DNA of 52,136 nt from assembly GCA_934444645.1 (NCBI GenBank), contig CAKSCV010000021.1:1-52136 (forward strand), written 5' to 3'. The notes beneath the pieces were generated by a model. That model did not search any database and was not told where the DNA came from. It saw only the letters and a list, made by a program, of their open reading frames with translations. This DNA is from an uncultured Eubacteriales bacterium. Its GTDB lineage: Bacteria; Bacillota; Clostridia; Oscillospirales; CAG-382. A program made the position numbers and the translations under genes. Every line of letters begins with the position of its first letter. The stretch's first letter is position 1. Shown here piece by piece: positions 52,061 to 52,136 of this stretch.

Positions 52061-52136
52061 TCCGATGCTTGCTATCCCTGTGGACACGACGGCAAATGCT
52101 TCGTATTATTTATTTATAATAACTCCTTTGTACCAA

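Noticed and set aside
1..52136. CRISPR array, rRNA, tRNA, insertion sequence or restriction-modification system
   Set aside because: No regular spacer-repeat array, no cloverleaf or rRNA-like sequence, no transposase or nuclease motifs were found by eye; the N6-adenine methyltransferase at 38148 is of the tRNA type.

Overview
The window is a chromosomal stretch of a Gram-positive, low-to-middle GC bacterium. It most resembles Clostridia, probably an uncultured gut or rumen Oscillospirales-like organism; the class is fairly secure and the family is a guess. The evidence is the gene orders rplU-prp-rpmA-obg and infC-rpmI-rplT, a ribosomal protein L27 with the Firmicutes-type cleavable N-terminus, TagO/WecA and PgsA enzymes, an SLH-anchored surface protein, and near-consensus sigma-A promoters with 17-base spacers. 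No rRNA, tRNA, CRISPR array, insertion sequence or transposase was seen.

Layout. 1-939 (minus): the start of a phage-tail-like protein, cut by the left edge, with its own strong promoter. 1531-8624: two tandem secreted multidomain proteins of about 1145 residues, near-identical at both ends and diverged in the middle. 8717-13179: aminotransferase, trpS, tagO/wecA and a membrane-anchored unknown. 13187-14316 (minus): a three-gene operon of small conserved-looking unknowns. 14437-20353: phosphodiesterase, membrane protein, thiI, cinA, methyltransferase and a membrane diguanylate cyclase. 20520-24970: the rplU-prp-rpmA and obg region, followed by an unknown alpha-helical protein and a TIM-barrel sugar isomerase-like protein. 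25021-29872: CvpA-like protein, pgsA, a ClpE-like AAA+ unfoldase and a sugar nucleotidyltransferase. 29906-34679: a GH5 glycosidase (+) and a GH2 beta-galactosidase (-), separated by a repeat-rich gap. 34715-36466: tcdA, a hairpin array, and a divergent zinc-ribbon/XRE pair. 36529-38069: infC-rpmI-rplT behind a structured leader. 38080-43881: N6-adenine methyltransferase, a beta-propeller-like membrane protein, ymdB, an MFS transporter, a VanZ protein and an alpha/beta hydrolase. 43896-48476 (minus): a 1526-residue SLH surface protein with a WbsX/GH99-like domain. 48799-51968: a complete polar amino acid ABC importer.

Functional themes. Most genes are housekeeping (translation, envelope precursors, phospholipid, protein quality control). 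On top of these is a carbohydrate theme: a cytoplasmic GH5 and GH2, an SLH-anchored GH99-like protein, two large secreted proteins with possible carbohydrate-binding modules, and a sugar isomerase and nucleotidyltransferase. The Prp protease sits between its presumed substrate L27 and L21. The IF3 gene appears to start on ATA, consistent with IF3 autoregulation. The least explained parts are the mosaic tandem secreted pair, the 13187-14316 operon, the amino acid permease with a roughly 200-residue external domain, the hairpin array at 35722-35806 and the hairpin-rich 3' edge.
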